Counted from the stretch's first letter, positions 1 through 10,477 are shown. The stretch is 23,902 bases of DNA from Cylindrodendrum hubeiense (GCA_014621425.1 JAANBB010000538.1:1-23902), one strand, 5' to 3'. Numbers and translations: made by a program. The notes: a model not told the origin generated them from the letters alone.

Positions 1-1686
1 CCCCTGCTTGGGCGGGTCGGGCACAATCACCAGGCCCCTGGTCCCGCGCAGACCCATCTTGCCGGCAGTCGTCTTGGCGATGGACGGCGTCTCGGGGGCA
101 CCCAGGCCCTCGCGCGCAAAGATGTTGCCCTGCGACACCAGGTCCTCCTTGTCCCACTTGAGGTTCTTCAGGTGGTTGTTGTAGTATCCCAGCCACGCCT
201 GGTAGATCTTGGCCTTGTCGCCGTCCTCCATGTGCTCGGCGATGCTGCGCACCTCGGCGGCCGACGCGAAGTCGGCGTTGTGCTGGATAAAGTTGATCTC
301 CTTGAGCGACCACTTGGGGAACCAGGCCTCGGCTTCGGTGACGATGAAGATGCCGCGGCCATCGGCGCTGGCACGAGCGGTTCGGCCCAGACGGTGGATG
401 TAGCTCTGCTTATCGAGAGGGATGCCGACCTGGAACACGGTGGTGACACCGGGGAAATCCATGCCGCGGGCAACGACGTCGGTGGCGACGAGGATGGAGG
501 CGGCAGAGTCGCGGAAGTCGTTGGTGACCTTGGTTCGCTTGCTCTGGGAGATGCGGCTGTGCAGAATCGACACGGGGGGCAGGCCGTTGATCTTGGAGAG
601 GACGTGGCCGTAGAAGTCAGCCAGTGCGGCGGTCGGGGCAAAGATGATGGCCTTGAAGGCGGCGTGCTGGGGGGCCTCCTCGCGGATGCAGCCGACCATG
701 GCAGGGGTGACATTGGAGAAGTTGGGGACCTTGACGAGCAGCTGGGGGACGCGCTCGTGGGTGTTGACCTCGCCGACGGGGATGGTGGAGATGAACTTGT
801 AGCCGGGGGACAGCACAAGACCAGCGACCTGCTCGACGTGGGCGGCCATGGTGGCGGAGAAGAGCATGCCCTGGCGGTTGGTGGCCTTCTTGTCGGGCAG
901 ACGGCCGACGATGTCGCGGAGGGCCTTCATGAAGCCCATGTCCAGCAGACGGTCGGCCTCGTCGAGCACCAGGGTGTCGAGGCGGCGCAGCGAGTACATG
1001 ACGTCCTCGTTGGACATGTGGTCGATGAGACGGCCGGGGGTGGCGATGAGGATGTCGCAGCCGCCCAGGATCTGCTTCTCCTCGCGGTCCTTGTTGGTGC
1101 CGCCAATGGCGATACGCACGCGGTACTGGGGCAGGCGCTGCAGCAGGTTAGTGGCCTCCTTAGCGATCTGCATGGCCAGCTCGCGGGTGGGCGAGATGAC
1201 GAGCAGCGACACGCCCGAGTCGGCGCCGCGGCTCTGGGTGATCATGGTCTGCAGGGCGGGCAGCAGGAAGGCGATGGTCTTGCCGGTTCCCGTCTTGGCC
1301 TGGACGAGGCAGTCGCTGCGCGAGGGCGGCAGCAGCTGCGTGAGCGTGGCGGCCTGGACGGGCGTCATGTGGTCGAACTTGAGGTCGTCGGTGATGGTCT
1401 GGATGATGGTGGGATGCACCAGGTTGGAGCCCGCCAGCTCGGCGAACCGCGGCGTGTCCATGGGGATGGGCTCGCTCAGCGGCGGCGCCGAGGTCTGGTC
1501 CAGGGCCTGCGACAGGTCTGCGGGAGCCGACGAGGCGACAGGCGCGCGGTGAGGGCCTCCGTTGGGGCCTCGGTTTGATGCGCCGTGGGATGAAGCATCG
1601 TTCTCGCCATCGGGCCTGGGGCCGCGAGCAGGGCCGCGTCTGGCGCCTCCGCGACGGCGGTCGGGCCGGCGTTGCTGCTTGTCCAT
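1..1686 (-). CDS. mss116: MSS116-type DEAD-box ATP-dependent RNA helicase (C-terminus cut by window edge)
   Basis: An RNA-dependent ATPase/helicase; yeast Mss116 acts as an RNA chaperone in mitochondrial intron splicing and translation. From the ATG at 1684-1686 the frame stays open for 562 codons to the window edge, with no intron. Motifs seen: motif I AKTGTGKT (130-137), Ia PTRELA (166-171), Ib TPGR (216-219), II DEAD (242-245), III SAT (277-279), V ARGMDFP (406-412) and VI HRLGRTAR (431-438). The stretches KAIIFAP and ARGMDFP match the Mss116 subfamily better than nuclear Dbp helicases. The N terminus is Arg/Gly-rich (MDKQQRRPDRRRGG). An in-frame upstream ATG at 1831-1833 would add 49 residues. 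Neither N terminus is an obvious mitochondrial presequence, so the start and the location are open. Codon use is strongly GC-biased, unlike the genes to the right, as expected for a highly expressed housekeeping gene. Confidence 0.93.
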   Translation of the reverse strand, partial: MDKQQRRPDRRRGGARRGPARGPRPDGENDASSHGASNRGPNGGPHRAPVASSAPADLSQALDQTSAPPLSEPIPMDTPRFAELAGSNLVHPTIIQTITDDLKFDHMTPVQAATLTQLLPPSRSDCLVQAKTGTGKTIAFLLPALQTMITQSRGADSGVSLLVISPTRELAMQIAKEATNLLQRLPQYRVRIAIGGTNKDREEKQILGGCDILIATPGRLIDHMSNEDVMYSLRRLDTLVLDEADRLLDMGFMKALRDIVGRLPDKKATNRQGMLFSATMAAHVEQVAGLVLSPGYKFISTIPVGEVNTHERVPQLLVKVPNFSNVTPAMVGCIREEAPQHAAFKAIIFAPTAALADFYGHVLSKINGLPPVSILHSRISQSKRTKVTNDFRDSAASILVATDVVARGMDFPGVTTVFQVGIPLDKQSYIHRLGRTARASADGRGIFIVTEAEAWFPKWSLKEINFIQHNADFASAAEVRSIAEHMEDGDKAKIYQAWLGYYNNHLKNLKWDKEDLVSQGNIFAREGLGAPETPSIAKTTAGKMGLRGTRGLVIVPDPPKQG

Positions 1687-1833
1687 CGGAACAAGGTATG
1701 TGATGAGATGTGCGACGGGCTGAGCGAGTGGAGCGTGTCGTGCGGGTGATGGTTCTCGCTGCGTGGTGGGAAACTGTGTGTGTAGTCGTAGCAATCGAGT
1801 ATCTTCACAGCCCAGATCTGACGTGCATTCCAT

Positions 1834-2768
1834 CTGGAAAATAAAGTGGAGCAACTGAGTTTTCTGAGATACCGGAGTACGTACCCACTAGCGTCGGCAC
1901 CTCACCGTTAGTTGCCCATCCATCGTTATCAAGTGTTAAGCCCAACAAAGAAATAACAAAGAAAGAAATCCCTAAACATAAGATTGCATCCATCGAGCAG
2001 CTCAAATGAGAAATACGGGTTAAATCAACACTCTGTGTTTGCCATTTCCTTCCCAGCCCATGTTGAATCCCAGCCACACTGACAACATCACGTGATCCCT
2101 CATGACGTAGTTGAAGCCACCCGACAGCACGCACTTGAGCCAACATTCCCAACTCATCATGAAACCAGTCACCAGATGCAAGCTACCTGTTGATACGAGA
2201 AATATGGCTAGGGCGAGTAATATCTATTTTTCTCCTTCACTTTGCCGAATCTCGCGACCGGGGTTGGTTATCAGGGTTGCCATGTCCATTTCATGCCTGG
2301 GTGCGCCATCATGGCTCCTTATCACCAGCGCCACTTGTGATGCTCAACTGAATTACTCTATCACACAAGCTTCACGCCCAAAACCAAACCACCTGGGGAA
2401 TCACTACGCCGATGTATCGCAGCCATTTTACTAAACCGTTCCCAGATCGTCAGAGCCACAGCGCAAACGCATGATGAAGCGATACCACAATTGTGATATT
2501 AGACATGATTGGTTGCTTACGGACGCCAACAGCAGTGCAGCATGGCATGTTATCACCCAATAAAATCGCAGAGCACTCTTGTGCTGATACCGCTCAGCCT
2601 TGTACACGCCTCCAGTCCCAGAGATATTTTGCAGACTCAGTTTCTTGCCCACAACATATCAATCAAGACTCCTTGCGCGACAACTGGATCATCACATCCA
2701 TTTCACTCCCAAGTCCTTGCTTGGCCCCCAGTGATTGAAGCTTTCTATATTTAACAATACCTCCCATC
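1834..2768. other. Divergent intergenic region, likely shared promoter area
   Basis: About 930 bp lie between the helicase (leftward) and the zinc-cluster gene (rightward), so both promoters should be here. The open frames inside (for example minus 1805-2152 and plus 2111-2434) resemble nothing I recognise and show no intron logic, so I treat them as chance. The only motifs I would point to are an E-box palindrome and a TGACGT half-site near 2090-2110. Confidence 0.6.
2088..2108. promoter_or_regulatory. E-box palindrome TCACGTGA plus TGACGT half-site
   Basis: TCACGTGA occupies 2088-2095 and TGACGT 2103-2108, roughly 255-420 bp upstream of the two possible helicase starts. TCACGTG is the Cbf1-type bHLH site, and TGACGT is the core of bZIP/CRE sites. 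Function is inferred from motif identity only; the motifs could equally serve the rightward gene. Confidence 0.3.
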
Positions 2769-5700
2769 ATGACCAACAACTGGAGGCGGTCTAAGGCCTG
2801 TTCCAACTGTCGCATGCATAATATACGCGTCAGTCCAACAACCCATATTACCATCACTACTCTTCACCACGACGTTTCTATTACTGTTACATAATTCGTA
2901 TGCCTAAATTCCTGCTGACTTGCAACTTTATATCTCAGTGCGACCGGAAAACCCCCTCATGCAGCGAGTGTGAGAAGAGTCAAATAACCTGTCGAGGTTC
3001 CAGACACAGGGCCAGCAGCGCTCTTCTGGCGGCCACAGCTGCCACTCAGGGCTATGGAAACTCGAAACAAATTATCGTCAGCGTATGTAAGTCCCTTACC
3101 ACAGTTTTTTCGGACATATATACTAAACATACCTGATAGGCATCTAACAATCAGCTAATGGCTAGGGACTTTGTGGCGGGTGAATCAAATTACCAGTACT
3201 TTGGAACTGCAGAGTCTTATATCCCAAGTCTACGCGACAGGCTTCGGTATACCAATTCGAATGGAAAAACGTTTGAAAAACAAGAGGAGGTGGCATTTAC
3301 AGACTCTGGATACGCATCCGCACCAAACTTTGATGGATACTCGCTCGCAAAACCTTCGGACCCGCAAGAAGGAAGCTCTGCACTCAATCCATCTCCTACC
3401 GCAACAAACGGCATTTATAACGATGAGACTGCGACGCTGTATTCTGCCGGTACCACTGTTGTGCCTGCTAGAGCTGAAAACTATATTGCCGTGATATGCA
3501 ATGACATCTACAGCAAAGTGAGCGACTTTGTCAACGCTACAACGTGGGCCGCCGTCTCGAAAGCTCTACCGGACTTGATTAAAGCTTTCGCTGTCAATCT
3601 AGGCAGGGAATCCAATGCACAGGTTAACCGAGAAATCATGTATTTTGTTCACAGACGACACAGGTGAGCCTTTTCCACCATGGACTTATTCTTCTCCGCA
3701 GACTAATCAATTTTGACAGAGAAGTGGGGGTGCGACTTGAAGCGATGTTGAGTTCTGATATTAATGAACAGCCCGAGGATTGTCGAGATGGTCTTGACGG
3801 AATGGATCTACTTGATAAGATGGCTATGTGGCAAAGCAAATATGACGAGGACGATATACACCCAGGTGAAGCCGAATACTTTTTCAACGACGCCAAATAC
3901 GACGACGACGACAACGACGACAATGAAACTGAAGAGATCAATCTGTCAGCATACCAAAGCGTCATATTCGACAGCCAGGCTTATAAGTGGCTTCTCGCCA
4001 ACTTGAAGAAAGAAGCTGTCCTGCAGTGGAAAGAGTCGCACCCGTGCATCTTGATTGAGAATATTCGTCTCACACTTATCGAAAAGCTCCCGACTGGAAC
4101 CATCAGCAAACGACACGCTCCTCTTAGTCATGAAATGACATTCGTTCTTAATTGGCAGGAAGACATAAAACTGCGACTCGACCGGGAAAGCGAGGAGCCC
4201 GTAGCATGGCCGGCTCGAGAACTTTCGAGTTTTGTTGTTTTAACGGGCTCACACGATGATGCGCAGGCGCTCACTATGAAGCAGTATATGAGTCAAACGT
4301 GGCCGGCTAATGGGTTGGAAATGTGCAACGTGCTTCAAGCGGCGATTCGGAGCCACGAATGTCAGGGGTTAGGTAAGACAGTTCCTTTCGCTCAGTCTCG
4401 ATGTGCCTCATACTAATAACATATCCGACTTATCTAGCCAAGCCACTGGTTAATGCGCCAATTGCCGCAAGAATATCCGGTTCCAGACTGATGGTGAAAG
4501 CCACCGGGCCGGCATACTTCATTGCAGAATGTGGGGAACAGCTTGCTTGGCTCGCATCTGCTTTCTGGAGCAGTACTCAAGATTGTATCAGGTACTTGGC
4601 ACCGTCAATGGAAAACATCCACATACGGCCCACACCTCCGCCCTACTCTAATTGTCGTGGCCAGTGTGACATCAAGCTAGAAATCACTGATATGGCCCTT
4701 CCAGATCGCTCTATACCAGAAATGCAGAATTGCTGGGAAGCTGTGGTTGGAGGATATAATCTTATTCAGGGTTACCCTATCGCGCGACGGCCAGAGGGTT
4801 GCTCGGGCCTAGAAATTTCCTTGGACATGCTCCTATACTTGATGCAAGCCAAGGAGGCTTGTATCTCTGGCGGACGCATTCTGATCAGGGGACCGAAGAC
4901 GTCATTGAAATTGGTGAAACAAACGGAAAACGTCCATATTTGGCACCCTTTCGACTCCATGACTCAGGGTTGTTCCTGTGATCAGCTTCCTCCTAGACTT
5001 GATGTTTTGAATCTGGAGTCAGATCGACATATTCTGGCAAGTTGCAAACCTCCAATATTCCGATCCGAGGGTAAGATTGCACAGTCCCATTATAATGTCA
5101 TACTTTCTAATCATGTGAAACACAGGCGACGGCAGAATCTCTCCTTATTCTATGGCATTTGACGATGCATCTGATATTGCTGGGGCACGATCATCCAACC
5201 CAGAAGACAGTGTGCCCCCTCCTATGTCTGAGCAACAAGAGTTTAACTCCGTCTACGAGAGTGGAAGAGCGGAGCCTATTCAGAGACGGCCAATTAGCTG
5301 TGAAGCTGAAGACCCAGTCTTAAAGGATTCCTCACTTGCAGATTCGATGCAAGTCTCACAATATCACAGAGATTTTCAGTCAGTGACAGCAACTGAGTCC
5401 AGAGATGGCTCTTTTGATACAGACCAACTGTCGATATCGGATTCTTCTGAAGAAATCAAACGCCTCGATGCAAAGGAACCGGCATACCTCATTCTTAAGC
5501 ATGTGCTGTTTCAACTTCTTTCCGGCTATCGAACATTTACGCAAAATCTCGCATCTTACAGCGACAGCGGGCAAGGACCTGGCCCATCGGCTAGTGCAGC
5601 CAGTCAATCAACTAGTGATTCCAGAGGCACTTCGAGTCAGAATCATCTAAAGCGGAAACGGGTGAATGACGAGAGCGATGACAGTGGCCAGGATGGTTTC

Positions 5701-6735
5701 CAAAAACCACCGCAAAAGAAGGCTAATTGCGACCCTGTTGAAGGTTCAAAGCTTTTGTTCGCGTGCCCGTTTTTGAAAAGAGACCCCATCCAGTATAGCA
5801 AATGTTGTACGATGAAGCTGACCAGGATCCGAGACGTCAAACAACACCTGGTGCGGCAACACACACCTGACCTATATTGTCAGATCTGCTTGAAAGTAGA
5901 CTTCAAGAATGAACGAAGTCTGCAGGCCCATATCACTGAGCGATCATGTATCAGTCGGGACCCCTCGATACTGGACGGAATATCATATCAACAACACCGG
6001 CAGCTTTCCAAAAGGTCCAAACCGAGTCTCAGCCAAGAGGGCCAATGGTTTGCAATCTGGGATATCATTTTCCCCGAACATATACAGCCATCCTCTGCAT
6101 ATATAGACGCCAGTCTTTCAATTGAAATGCGGCACTTCCGTGAATATTGCTATAGCCGCGGCCCAAGGATGTTGAGAGACAGGATCATGTCGAGCCCGGA
6201 TTGCCTGAGACAGGAAATTGCAGAAGAAGAGCGACAGCTAGCGTTGGATCGAGTAATAGCCGAGGGCATACATCGCTTATTTGAGGCTTGGCAGTCATAT
6301 CGGTCTGTTGGTTCACTGTCATTGACAAATGGGAGGAGAAACGTTCAACAAGCAGAACAAGCAACACCAATGAGTTCCGTCGCGGATAGCGGCGTGGCTA
6401 CTGGGAGTCAAGTTTCGTCTCTGAGAGCCAGGCCTCAAAGGAGAAATATCTCTCCTTCGAACATGCCAGAGGTCAATTATCCTCCGATGGCACCCATGGA
6501 TAGATTGGAGAGCCAAACTTCATCAGTAGCACATGTCAGCACCATGGGACCATCTAATATTCATGACCAGGATTGGCTTGCGTTCCTTGCAATCCCAGAT
6601 AGTCTAGAAGGCTATCCTCCAGGCGGAACTGAGCATGGTTTGGATATCGCGTTTGATTCGCTTCAAGAGGGTCTTGGGGACCCTGTTAATCATTTTCAGT
6701 CAGGTAGAATCGAAGGGAAAGACGTGGATGGATGA
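2769..6735 (+). CDS. Composite Zn2Cys6 / C2H2-like zinc-finger protein (putative transcription factor), 6 exons
   Basis: I assemble exons 2769-2828, 2939-3082, 3155-3663, 3720-4372, 4438-5070 and 5126-6735 (stop TGA). All phases join, giving 1202 residues. The introns are 110, 72, 56, 65 and 55 nt with GT...AG ends and branch-like CTGAC, CTAAC or CTAAT; intron 4 has TACTAATAAC. Residues 11-38 form a perfect Zn2Cys6 cluster (C-x2-C-x6-C-x6-C-x2-C-x6-C) whose third Cys is created across intron 1. An Asp-rich run (DDDDNDDN) follows in exon 4. Exons 4-5 carry a fungal domain of unknown function with landmarks TWP/SQTWP, AYFIAECGEQLAWL, GYPIARRPEG and VHIWHPF. Residues about 878-941 resemble the fungal C2H2-like module (FACPFLKRDP, RIRDVKQHL, YCQICLKVDF). 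The Zn2Cys6 suggests nuclear DNA binding at CGG triplets. An alternative is two genes, with a second starting at the ATG at 5152; but the intron 5 phase fits and there is no room for a promoter. Confidence 0.82.
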
Positions 6736-7992
6736 CAAAACTAAGGCTTGCTACGAGAGCGGCTGATAAAGACAAACTAAGGAAGACAATGATTCCTAGT
6801 GATAGATGGCTTGAATAAGGATGTCAACCAAGGTCCGAAACCCATGTGATACGAGGTCAACATTACATGTTCAAGTTATTCGAACTATGATCTCCACCTA
6901 CGACTCGGCTTCATGGTACCTTTGGAGGAGGGCTTGCCGCCATATAACACTGCCTGAAATCAAACCTCCCTTTAAAAAGAAGGGTCGACTGCGGAATGTA
7001 CAACCACATGGTTATTAAAGAGAACCAAGTCGCCTTCGCTTTAGTCATTGGCGTAAATCCGACTGCAGCTAAAGTCTCACATCTGCAGCAATCGGGTGAC
7101 GTGCTCAACGACTTTAATGTTGACTCATCCTTTCACGACCTGTCCGAATTCCACTCTCAGCTAAGATATGATAAGAATAAAGTTAACAAGTACCTCCACT
7201 TTGATATTGCTCAAAATTGGCTTCATATCACTCCACCCGGCACTGTGGCAAGAATGACTCGGAGAAATGCGGGATTCCACCATCATGTTTTGCCACTAAT
7301 CATGCAATTTCAGCGTAGACTACTGTACTTTATAAATAGAGTCATATCCTCATAATTCTGGTGCTGACCAAAATAGCCCTACCCGTATGCATATTTTACC
7401 ATCTGTATGAAGCAGGGCCATACACACTACGCCCTTATATTCGCGCGGCACGCTTTCCGTTTTCCACCCACCATTTAAGGATGGCGTCTTCAGCTTCCGA
7501 CCAGGATCATACGATATTCTTACTCAGAAAATTCTATAGCCCAATCGCGATCCAGACTTGTCGACGGCCTCACGCACTTTGCTGGTTCGTAAATGGAAAT
7601 ATTGGAAGCTTACTGGACGGAAAATACAACAATAGGTCACCGCTTACCAGACGTGAAATCGGCTCAAGCGTGCCGCTGACTGCTTTAAACCATGTACTAA
7701 CTCAATAGTGCGAAACAGAAATCCACTCAGCTGAAAATCTCGTATAGAATATGGTGACAAGAGAAACAACGCATCATGAGGCCATAGCTGGATGAGGCCC
7801 TGAATTCACAAGCGGTCAAGAGCTCATGTAAAGGTATCTTCTTTTTGTATATAAAGAGGAGGATAACACACATTCAATCACTTCCAAGTAACTGGTTAAG
7901 GATCACAAATTCTCCATCATCTCTACAACGTTACATCCACGCACCGAAATTTCTTCTCGCTGATCGATCAAAAGCATCAACCTCGCAGCGCC
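6736..7992. other. Intergenic region, no gene recognised
   Basis: About 1.26 kb between the zinc-finger gene and the GH16 gene. Two adjacent plus-strand open frames (6996-7355 and 7361-7708, 119 and 115 codons) have no recognisable motif, no signal peptide and composition like their surroundings; I do not call them genes. The last 150 bp hold the GH16 promoter. Confidence 0.55.
7848..7855 (+). promoter_or_regulatory. TATA box of the GH16 gene
   Basis: TATATAAA lies 138 bp upstream of the GH16 ATG and is followed by an AC/CT-rich leader, a usual arrangement in filamentous fungi. This is by motif and distance only. Confidence 0.45.
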
Positions 7993-8865
7993 ATGATGTT
8001 TTCTCAACTCGCCGCTCTGTCTATACTATTGATGACAGCCTGCGCATCCATCCCGAAAAATCCAGGCTACCGCGCTGTCTGGTATGATGACTTCAATGGC
8101 ATTAAGGGTGCCATGGTAGACAGCTCCAAATGGAACCAGGTCACGATAAAGAATGCTGCAACCCTCAAGCAGATCCAGATTTACACAGACCGCGCAAGTA
8201 ATGCTCATCTGTCCGGCGATGGCCAGTTGTACATCGTGCCCAAGAAGGGGGGCACCAGCCCTCGATACTGGTCATCCGCGCGCCTTGAGAGCGACGGATC
8301 TTGGGCCTGCAAGGCTGGAGAGGCTATGATTTTCCAGTCCGAAATCCGGGTGCCCGACTTCACGAACGCGCTTACCAAGTACAACGGTCTATGGCCAGCG
8401 TTCTGGACCAAGGGGCAATCATGCCGCGATGGTACCGCGAAGGGTTTTAAGTGTGGCGAGTGGGATATCTTCGAGGTTACCAATAATATGGGCAAGATAA
8501 ACCAGGGAACGCTGCATTTTGAGAATCTCGATGGGGCGCACAACGGCTCCCTGCACGGTATTACCCAATATGCAGGCGGCGTGTATCACACCTGGGCCTT
8601 TAAGGTGGATAGACGAAATAGCAACTGGAAGAAACAGAGTTTGACCTGGTATGTGGACGGCAAGGTGTTCTATCATGTCACAGGCGCCACGATTGGTATT
8701 TTCAGCGAGTGGAAGATCTTGGCACAGAGCCCTTTCTTTATCATTCTCAATCTTGCTATTGGGGGAGAAGCGGGAAGTTACGGAGGGCTGGCGACAGAGA
8801 GCACGGTCGACGGATTTGAAGCTTCTATGAGGGTGAAGTATGTTGCGGTGTACAAAAGCAATTAG
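7993..8865 (+). CDS. Secreted glycoside hydrolase family 16 (endo-beta-glucanase type)
   Basis: A single uninterrupted exon of 290 codons. Residues 1 to about 18 form a signal peptide (MMFSQLAALSILLMTACA, with A-x-A at 16-18), so the product should be secreted. The GH16 retaining-glycosidase signature E-x-D-x-x-E is intact as EWDIFE, with E156 the expected nucleophile, D158 the assistant and E161 the acid/base. Family landmarks around it include GLWPAFW, GTLHFENLDG, YHTWAFKVDR, LTWYVDG and the C-terminal VKYVAVYKSN; the length is normal for a bare catalytic domain with no carbohydrate-binding module or GPI tail. GH16 enzymes hydrolyse beta-1,3- or mixed beta-1,3/1,4-glucans; which of these is the substrate here cannot be read. 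A second ATG directly follows the first, and either could start translation. It converges with the alpha/beta hydrolase gene downstream. Confidence 0.93.
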   Translation: MMFSQLAALSILLMTACASIPKNPGYRAVWYDDFNGIKGAMVDSSKWNQVTIKNAATLKQIQIYTDRASNAHLSGDGQLYIVPKKGGTSPRYWSSARLESDGSWACKAGEAMIFQSEIRVPDFTNALTKYNGLWPAFWTKGQSCRDGTAKGFKCGEWDIFEVTNNMGKINQGTLHFENLDGAHNGSLHGITQYAGGVYHTWAFKVDRRNSNWKKQSLTWYVDGKVFYHVTGATIGIFSEWKILAQSPFFIILNLAIGGEAGSYGGLATESTVDGFEASMRVKYVAVYKSN

Positions 8866-9185
8866 GGGATAACGGGATCTCAGTGTAGTATGTATGCCAA
8901 TATAGCCTGTACACCCTACTAGAGGGCTCAATCTATACGAACTACAGTGCCTATCTTGGCATAACAGAACGGCCGGAGAGAATTGAGGCCCCCGCTGCAG
9001 CTTTTTGTTTGCCCCGTGCTGTTGCAGTCGCTTATGTAGGGCGAAGTTTCGTTGTATGCTCGATGAAGAAAAGTATTAGGGTCGAGATTTGATTTGTATT
9101 TCAGGCTTGATTTTAAGCTTCCTTATTCTATGCTTCCGCGAGTGGTCCTCGTGATTGACATTGCTCCTAGCCGTCAACTCATCTT
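8866..9185. other. Convergent 3'-3' intergenic spacer
   Basis: About 320 bp between the stops of the GH16 and hydrolase genes, so it should hold both 3' UTRs and poly(A) signals. No gene is visible. The plus-strand open frame 9094-9381 runs antisense to the third exon of the hydrolase and is a shadow. Confidence 0.6.
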
Positions 9186-10162
9186 TTATTCCGAATCGAG
9201 AAAATGGTTTATAAGCAGCGCAACGCTTTCAGAATACTGGAAAATGAAGCCATGCCCAGAATTGGGGTACAAGTGGAGATGGCTCGCAGCGTTCGTCAGC
9301 TTCTTCCACATCAGGATGCTATTCTCCGTCGGCATCAACACGTCATTGTTTCCTGAAATAAATATTAGCAGTCGGAGGTAGCTCAGATTAACTACTACTT
9401 ACCACTCATAACCAGAACGGGCATTCGGAGTTCATGGAATCTGTCATAGGACCCATGCTCGGCCTCTCCAGGATCCATAAACCTTGAAAAAGCAGCGGCT
9501 TGTTTGCCAGCAACAACCGCATCAACAAAGGCCATGCCTTGGGGGCGAGCTTTGGTGATTCTCTCGCAAACGGACTTTCCAATAGCCTGGGCGTCATTGG
9601 AAGAAGCGAAAAATCCCGAGACGAATGCTTCCTGGTACTGCTGGAAGCTGGTGGCGGTCAAAAGCTTCCCAAAAGCCGCATGGTCCCCTGGCACGACATT
9701 TGAACCAACGCTAGGGGTAGTACCACATAGAATTAGTCGACGCACAAGGCTCGGTGCATTGAGGGCCACCATTTGTGCGACAGCTCCACCGAACGAAAAC
9801 CCCATCATGTCGATCTGGGAGAATCCGATGGCCTTCACGACGTCAATGTAGACCTGCGCGAAGCCCGCAATAGTCCCGGGAATCTCGCCACCAGACCCGC
9901 CAACTCCGGGACTGTCGATCAAGATCACTGGCCGCTGAGCTGCAAGGGGATTTATGAGCGTCGGATCCCAATGATCCATGGTTCCCCTGAGGAGTCAATG
10001 TTAGCTGTCTTCGAAAGAAAAAATGAACATGATGGACTCAATTTACCTAAAATGCACAGCGAGGACGAGAGGAGTGCCGCTTGTTGGGCCAATAATCCGG
10101 TACGCTATGTTGGTGTCGCCAATAGTGATCAATTGATCGTGAGCTGTTTCATAAGTAGCCAT
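9186..10162 (-). CDS. Alpha/beta-hydrolase fold enzyme, 3 exons
   Basis: Exons on the minus strand are 10162-10047, 9986-9403 and 9352-9186, giving 288 residues ending in TAA. Intron 1 is 60 nt (GTAAAT...GCTAAC...CAG) and intron 2 is 50 nt (GTAAGT...GCTAAT...CAG). Intron 2 reads straight into a stop if left unspliced, which would truncate the protein by 54 residues and remove two catalytic residues. Landmarks in order: oxyanion-side motif HFRGTMDHWDP (37-47) spanning the first splice junction, VILIDSPGVGGSGG, nucleophile elbow GFSFGG with Ser103, acid Asp237 in GNND, and His267 in NSGHGF near the C terminus. The triad is complete. There is no signal peptide, so it is probably cytosolic. Relatives are annotated as generic alpha/beta hydrolases or haloperoxidase/enol-lactonase-like enzymes; the substrate is unknown. 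Confidence 0.93.
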
Positions 10163-10244
10163 GTTTGCTTGTAAAGTTCTTGAGAGAAGAGAGAGTGCTG
10201 ATTGAGGTATATCGTGTATCAAAAATGGTGTTGCAAAGCATGGG

Positions 10245-10260
10245 CTATATATCTAATTGG
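10245..10260 (-). promoter_or_regulatory. TATA and CCAAT boxes of the alpha/beta-hydrolase gene
   Basis: Read on the minus strand, CCAAT (10260-10256) is followed within a few bases by GATATATAG (10253-10245), about 85-100 bp upstream of the hydrolase ATG. The close spacing is unusual for a CCAAT box but the order and distance to the start fit a core promoter. Confidence 0.4.
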
Positions 10261-10410
10261 CCATCGGTCGTCGGCCTTCGGAGTTACAACCAACAACCCA
10301 CCCATCTGTTTTTCAGGCACGGAGAAACTCAAAAATATGGAATTCGTGGAATTAATCAGACACTATCACTTAACTCCGGCTATGATTGTTCTCTGTCAAT
10401 GGCAATTTTG

Positions 10411-10477
10411 CGGTCATTGCGGAGGATGCGGCCTGCAAAACTAAGCGTGCGGCGAATGCGGCCCGCAAGACCAAATT
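10411..10477. repeat. CGG-rich imperfect 30-bp tandem repeat
   Basis: Two imperfect 30-bp units (10418-10447 and 10448-10477, 8 mismatches by eye) share the core ATGCGGCCYGCAARAC. CGG triplets begin at 10411, 10420, 10429, 10450 and 10459, four of them separated by a constant 9-bp step within each group. CGG triplets are the half-sites bound by Zn2Cys6 regulators. The repeat lies about 250-315 bp upstream of the hydrolase start and about 1 kb upstream of the lectin. Confidence 0.55.

Noticed and set aside
172..1578. Long plus-strand open frame of 468 codons, and a 234-codon one, opposite the helicase
   Set aside because: They are antisense shadows of the GC-rich helicase frame: low-complexity Gly/Val/Asp composition and no domain, while the minus strand carries every DEAD-box motif.
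1805..2434. Open frames of 115 (minus) and 107 (plus) codons in the first intergenic region
   Set aside because: No recognisable motif, overlapping on opposite strands, and located where two divergent promoters are needed.
5152..6735. A separate C2H2-finger gene starting at the ATG at 5152
   Set aside because: The ATG lies 26 nt inside exon 6; the intron at 5071-5125 has good splice signals and joins the frames exactly, and there is no promoter space.
6996..7708. Two consecutive plus-strand open frames of 119 and 115 codons
   Set aside because: No known domain, no signal peptide, no splice logic joining them, and no coding-like composition visible by eye.
9094..9381. Plus-strand open frame of 95 codons
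   Set aside because: It is antisense to the third exon of the alpha/beta hydrolase, which carries the catalytic Asp and His.
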